This document shows positions 59,418-64,000 of a DNA stretch of 64,000 nucleotides, in pieces (the first letter of the stretch is position 1; the number at the start of each line of letters is the position of its first letter). Position numbers and translations under genes: made by a program. Under the pieces are notes generated by a model. It worked only from the letters and a program-made list of their open reading frames with translations, did not search any database and was not told the origin of the DNA. Source of the DNA: Delphinus delphis (lineage: Eukaryota > Chordata > Mammalia > Artiodactyla > Delphinidae); assembly GCF_949987515.2 (NCBI RefSeq), contig NC_082694.2:41791951-41855950 (forward strand), in the 5' to 3' direction.

Positions 59418-60010
59418 TAAAAAAATTTTCCTCCGCTACCTATTGACGGCAGCTATTCTGAACATAGAGGTTCCTCTGTGACTTTTAGGAATATATATTT
59501 GCCAAGAAATGAGAAACTATCTGGGAGTTATCCTTTCTTTATCTTTAATTTTCAGCACTTAGGACCAGCATACATACTCCTTTGCAATTTTAATCACATC
59601 TGCATGATGTCTTCCAGAAAATCCTAAAATTTATTATTTCTTTGATGCCCATTCATAGTTTTACAGTGGTACAAGACAACTATTATTTCATATTTCTCTT
59701 CCTTTTATTTTATTAAGAGGTGAAAAGAGAAATAAGTATGTGAACAGAATTCATTATATAGAAATTCAAATTTTAAAACCTAAAAAAACCCCTTAAGGAA
59801 CGGGTATTGAATGATATATGGGCAAATGCTTTTCAGCCTATTTTGAGTAAATATATTTAAATTTGATATACTTGTATTACATATTATATTGATGTGTTTC
59901 TTATTTATCAATACTTGTTTATTTAAAATACATTTACTTGTTAATAGGAGATCATACATTTTATATATTTTTGACTTATGTTTGCTGACCCTTAAAGATA
60001 TGAAAAAGAT
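59418..60010. other. Unassigned AT-rich sequence
   Basis: No recognisable feature. Confidence 0.4.
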
Positions 60011-60014
60011 GTTC

Positions 60015-60620
60015 AAATTTATTCATAATAAGATAAATACCAATTAAAATTACACTGAGTTACTATTTCTCCTCTATCAGGTTGGCAAAAATCCAAAAGT
60101 TTGACAACAGTTGGCAAGGCTGTGAGAAAATACGCACTCTTATATATTGCTCATGATAATAAAAAGTGATACAATCCCCATGGAATAAAATTTGGCAACA
60201 TCTAACAAAACTACGTAAGCATTTACCCTTTGACCCAGAAAGCTCATTTCTAGGAATCTATCCCAAAGATACTCTGGAAAAATACGAAAGATATATGCAT
60301 AAGCCTATTTACTAGAGTTATTTATAGCAGCAAAAATTAGAAAGAACCCAAATACTCATCAATTGGTGTTTGATTGAATATGAACTATTGTACATTCATA
60401 CAATGGAAATATGTAGCTGTAAAAAGAAATGAGGAACATTTTTATATACACATATGGAATAATCCCCAGTGTATGTTTTTAAATGAAAAAGAAAAATAAG
60501 TTGGAGAAAACTGTGTATGCTTATCTATAGTACAGGAAAAAGGAATAAGATCGTAGATATTGAAGATTAAAAAGTTATATACCTTGTTTTATAGATTTGA
60601 CTTTGTAATTATGAACATAT
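60015..60620 (+). mobile_element. Old L1M ORF2 end and 3' UTR
   Basis: 'tatttctcctctatcaggtt', 'acaacagttggcaaggctgt', 'gacccagaaagctcatttct' and 'gaacccaaatactcatcaat' are ordered ORF2 C-terminal landmarks of an older L1 than the 13-kb copy. It continues to about 60600 with 3' UTR text. Heavily mutated. Confidence 0.82.
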
Positions 60621-61269
60621 TTTATGTAAATGTAAAAAATCAAATCAAAATGAAAACCTGCAAACAGTTAAAAACAAAAATTAAAAAAATGAATCTAACT
60701 CTGTAGTAAATTGGTGGCATAACCACCCAGAAAAGAATTAATGCAAGAGACTGAAATATAGTGAATCAACTGAACTTTCTTAGTGGGTTACATCATGAAA
60801 ACCAAAATAACAGAAAAAAATTAAACTGTTTTTGGTAATCTACTCTTGGTGTTGTTATTCTATAACTATTACATATGTGTAGTAGGATAAAATACATTAA
60901 TGTCACTAGGAACTAAAAGTTTTGGTATAAGAGAGAAGAGAAATAGATATAAGATTAAGGGGATTAAAGGCTCAAATTCTACATTTGAGTTAGACATATT
61001 GATATGATGTCATATGTATTTTATCTTAAAACAAAACAAAAATGCAAACAAACATATTTCCTAGATTTGTCTACTGAACAGCCTAGAAACAATGACTAAC
61101 CCAATAGTAATGAGCACCCACATGCCCAAAGTATGGTCTCTAACTATCATTTCCCAGTAAACAAGCCAAGGCTCCTTGAAGAAATGTCTGAATACAAGTC
61201 TGAGGCAGGAAAAATACAAGACAATCCTGGAACACTGTGTCCAAACGGAAAGCAAGGTAATTATTAAAA
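60621..61269. other. Unassigned AT-rich sequence
   Basis: No recognisable feature. Confidence 0.4.
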
Positions 61270-61280
61270 AACTACAGGAC

Positions 61281-61494
61281 ATGGGCTTCCCTGGTGGCGC
61301 AGTGGTTGATAGTCTGCCTGCTGTGCCCCAGTCCAGGAAGATCCCACATGCCACAGAGCGGCTGGGCCCATGAGCCATGGCCGCTGAGCCTGCGCGTTCG
61401 GAGCCTGTGCTCCACAACAGGAGAGGCTGCAACAGTGAGAGGCCCGTGTACTGCAAACAAACAAACAAACAAAAAACAAAAAAACAAAAAAAAG
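61281..61494 (+). mobile_element. CHR-type SINE lacking its B-box region
   Basis: The head and A-box-like part are present, but 'gtctgcctgctgtgccccag' joins directly where other copies have about 25 more bases with the B-box 'gggttcgtgcc'. The rest of the body is normal. The tail is an unusual (CAAA)n series and not pure A. Duplication 'ctacaggac' at 61270-61278 and 61495-61503. Confidence 0.94.
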
Positions 61495-61503
61495 CTACAG
61501 GAC

Positions 61504-62089
61504 TCAAGAGCCAACCCAAAGAATCTCTTATTGACCAAAGACAATTCAATTTAAGCAGTAATAAGAATAACTGTAAGGAGGTGGAACATATGCAATATGT
61601 TTACATACATGAGTATATCATAATAATTAAAGAAAAAAATCTCACTGGTTGCCTTTGAGATTGCTAAGGAATCAATATAAGCATTCTTTTGTCTTTTCTA
61701 TGTGAAATAAACTCTCTGCCTTTCTTATTTTAGGAAAAGGCTTCTTTTAATATAATTGTTCCAGCTAATAAATGAGAAAATAAGTGATAGAATTAGAATA
61801 TCATAATTTTTAAATCCCAAATGAAATAATGGATTTAAGTATTGATTATAAATGGATGCTAACATAAAAAATGAACAGAAGCAGGAATTATGAACTTTCT
61901 GGAGGAAGATTCTATTTATAAAGCAAGCAAACAAACAAAAAACTCAAAAGATACAATCATATCAAGACTGCATAGATAATAGTTAACATAGGAGGCCCAA
62001 ATCTTCTATCCTCAGAAAGTCCTGCTTATAAGGTTGGTCCTTGACTGGTATCTGGAAGCTTGGATTTCAAGAGAGTTACCACCATTCGC
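61504..62089. other. Unassigned AT-rich sequence
   Basis: No recognisable feature. Confidence 0.4.
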
Positions 62090-62492
62090 TGATAAGAATG
62101 TCTCACTGTGCCTTGACTGTTTGAACAATGTGGTTTACGTTTAACACCCTTTCCTTCTGGGAGTCTCAGATTGTGGTATGTGCCAGGCAGAAGGTGCCTG
62201 CATGACCAGCACCCAATAAGAACCTTGAACACTGAGTTTCTAGTGAGCTTCCCTAGTGTATGGCATTTTATGTGTGTTGTCACTTGTTGCTAAGTGAGTA
62301 CTATGTGACCTCACTGGGAGAGGGCTCTTGCAAGCTTGCACCCGGAGTTTCCATGTGTATTTACCCTTTGTTGACTTTTCTTTGTATCCTTTTTCTGTAA
62401 TAAATCATAGCCATGAGTATTACTATATGCTGAGTGCTGTGAATTTGTCTAGTGAATCATTGAACCTGAAGGTCATCTTGGAGACCCCAACA
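62090..62492 (+). mobile_element. ERVL-like solo LTR
   Basis: 'gagtttctagtgagcttccc', 'cctcactgggagagggctct', 'tttgtatcctttttctgtaa' with AATAAA at 62399-62404, and the end 'cttggagaccccaaca' are typical of an old ERVL-class LTR. The start is uncertain and the family is not named. No viral internal sequence is adjacent. Confidence 0.65.
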
Positions 62493-64000
62493 CAAAGACT
62501 CTATATGTTACCACCAGTCTACAGAAAATACATGGAATAAAGGAACATGTAAATGATACCACAGGGATGCATTCAGCAGAGTACAGAATGTGGAAAGATC
62601 TATAGTCTCTTTAACACATAAATTGCAAGAGAAACAAAGAGGAAGAAAAAATCTATTAATTAAAAGAAACTTATGAAACATTTAGAGATGAAATAACCCA
62701 ATGCCTGGGATTGGTTTTAAAGTAATTCAATAATGATAGTGGAAGAGAGCACAGAGTAAAAAATTATATTACTTAAACTTATATTTCAAGAATTTAGAAA
62801 AAGCACTTTGAGGAGTCCTAAAAAAAATCAAGAGAAAGGAAATAACATATATCAAAACAAAATAAATGAAATGTAAAACAGGAGAACTGAGGAAGGTATA
62901 AAAACAAAAGCCTTGAGTTGATTACTTTTGTTGGGGTCAGCTGGGGCTATGCTTAAGCAGTTTAAGAAATCTCTCCTCTTATTCTGCACTCATAACACTC
63001 TCACTTTAGCTTGGTAGCCCCACTGTCCACCTTAACAGCTTCAAAAATGTTTTCTGTCCATGTGCTGAGGTCTTTCTGCTTCACTGTAAAAGAATCCCAT
63101 TGACCCCTTGGTATGAACATGTTTCAATTTCAGTTTTCCCCTTACCTTTTACCTTTTTTTTTTTTAATATAATCCTGGTCTACATGCTGTGGCGAAGGCC
63201 AGAGTATTAGGTTTATGTGGGAGGGAAGATAGAACAATTACATATGATAAAAGAACATAAAATGTATATATACACATACATATATATTTATATGTCTATA
63301 TGTATGTGTGTATACATATACACACTTATACCAAAATATGTTGATTATATGACTATATTGTGTATTTCTCTAAAATCAGAATTTTTGAAATGAATTTTCT
63401 CTGTTAAAATAGAAAACATTACATAGTTGCAAAAGAAATATCAATGTAAAACAAAAATAAACAATGAAAATATATATACAGATATTAAAGAATTATTTAA
63501 TTAAACAGGACCCTGGAGGTTTATTGAAAAAGACCATGGCTCAAATGCTTTATGGATTAATGCTTTAATCTTCAAGGAACAGATTCTTCTTTTAATATAG
63601 ATTTTTCTTTGAGCATATAGGAAATATAATGCAGATATAAATTTAATATTAAAAGCAGTTAACATGATAAAAAAGGAAAATGAAGAAAATCTCATATAAA
63701 CATATATGCAAAGATGCTTGAAATAGTAGCAATTTCAAATCTTTATTTAGTTTCTACTCTTTCTTTAATAAAGGTTGTATATAAGATGTGAATTTACTTT
63801 TGATGCAGTCATAGCGTCATCCCCAAAGTTTGGATATATAAATAATATTCAGTCTCATGATTTCCTAAATCATTATTTTTAAAATTAATAATGTGAATGA
63901 AATAGTACTGAACTTATAATTTATGTCCTCCTTGATCTGTAATTAGGCAAATTTAAATTTTCAAGTGTTTGATTTTCAAAACTGTTGTTAAACATACATG
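62493..64000. other. Unassigned AT-rich sequence with TA/CA simple repeat
   Basis: A mixed (TA/CA/TG)n tract lies at about 63260-63330. Everything else is unrecognised. No exon or RNA gene is visible up to the window edge. Confidence 0.4.

Overview
This window is mammalian nuclear DNA, most likely from a cetacean (whale or dolphin). The best evidence is eleven tRNA-Glu-derived SINEs of the CHR type, recognised by their opening 'gggcttccctggtggcgcag'. Several have intact poly-A tails and near-perfect target-site duplications. I saw no ruminant BovB LINE and no primate Alu or rodent B1. The DNA is AT-rich, and I found no spliced host gene, tRNA, rRNA or recognisable conserved protein exon. It is either intergenic or the inside of a very large intron. 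The only protein-coding sequence I can defend is retrotransposon ORF debris.

Layout. 1-13 kb: AT-rich unique sequence with an ancient repeat (60-500), an MLT1-like LTR (1055-1525), two CHR SINEs (1599 and 2506), a MIR (7240), an L1 tail (8800), a hAT element (10548) and an old L1 3' region (11100). 13-19 kb: one almost full-length L1 (13005-18922) on the + strand, flanked by a 14-bp target-site duplication, with both ORFs broken. 19-29 kb: MIRs, an ERV-type LTR (22440), a CHR SINE (25779), an ERVL/MaLR-like LTR (27469), a (TG)33 microsatellite and a SINE with a C-rich insert (28715). 29.8-30.8 kb: a Tigger/MER2-like DNA transposon with both ends and TA target sites, split by a short L1. 31-45 kb: L2 and MIR remnants, an L1 carrying a (CA)n tract (36155), a long CHR SINE (37223), a 0.8-kb L1 tail (41854) and two oppositely oriented SINEs (43085, 43880). 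45.4-52.5 kb: what looks like one ancient L1/HAL1-type element on the + strand, split into four pieces by later insertions. 54-57.7 kb: a dense cluster of two SINEs, two solo LTRs, a hAT scrap, a short L1 and another LTR. 59-64 kb: two more SINEs, an old L1 and an ERVL-like LTR.

The elements do not work together as a pathway; they form a stratigraphy. MIR, L2, hAT, Tigger and MLT-type copies are the old background. Old L1s were inserted into and split. CHR SINEs and lineage L1s with clean duplications are the youngest layer, and the SINEs were presumably mobilised in trans by L1 enzymes, as their A-rich tails and L1-style target sites suggest. I found no convincing new biological system. The most useful observations are the nested-insertion histories, the damage pattern of the L1, a SINE lacking its B box, and a few structure-prone tracts. 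All family names come from recalled consensus features; no repeat-library search was run.
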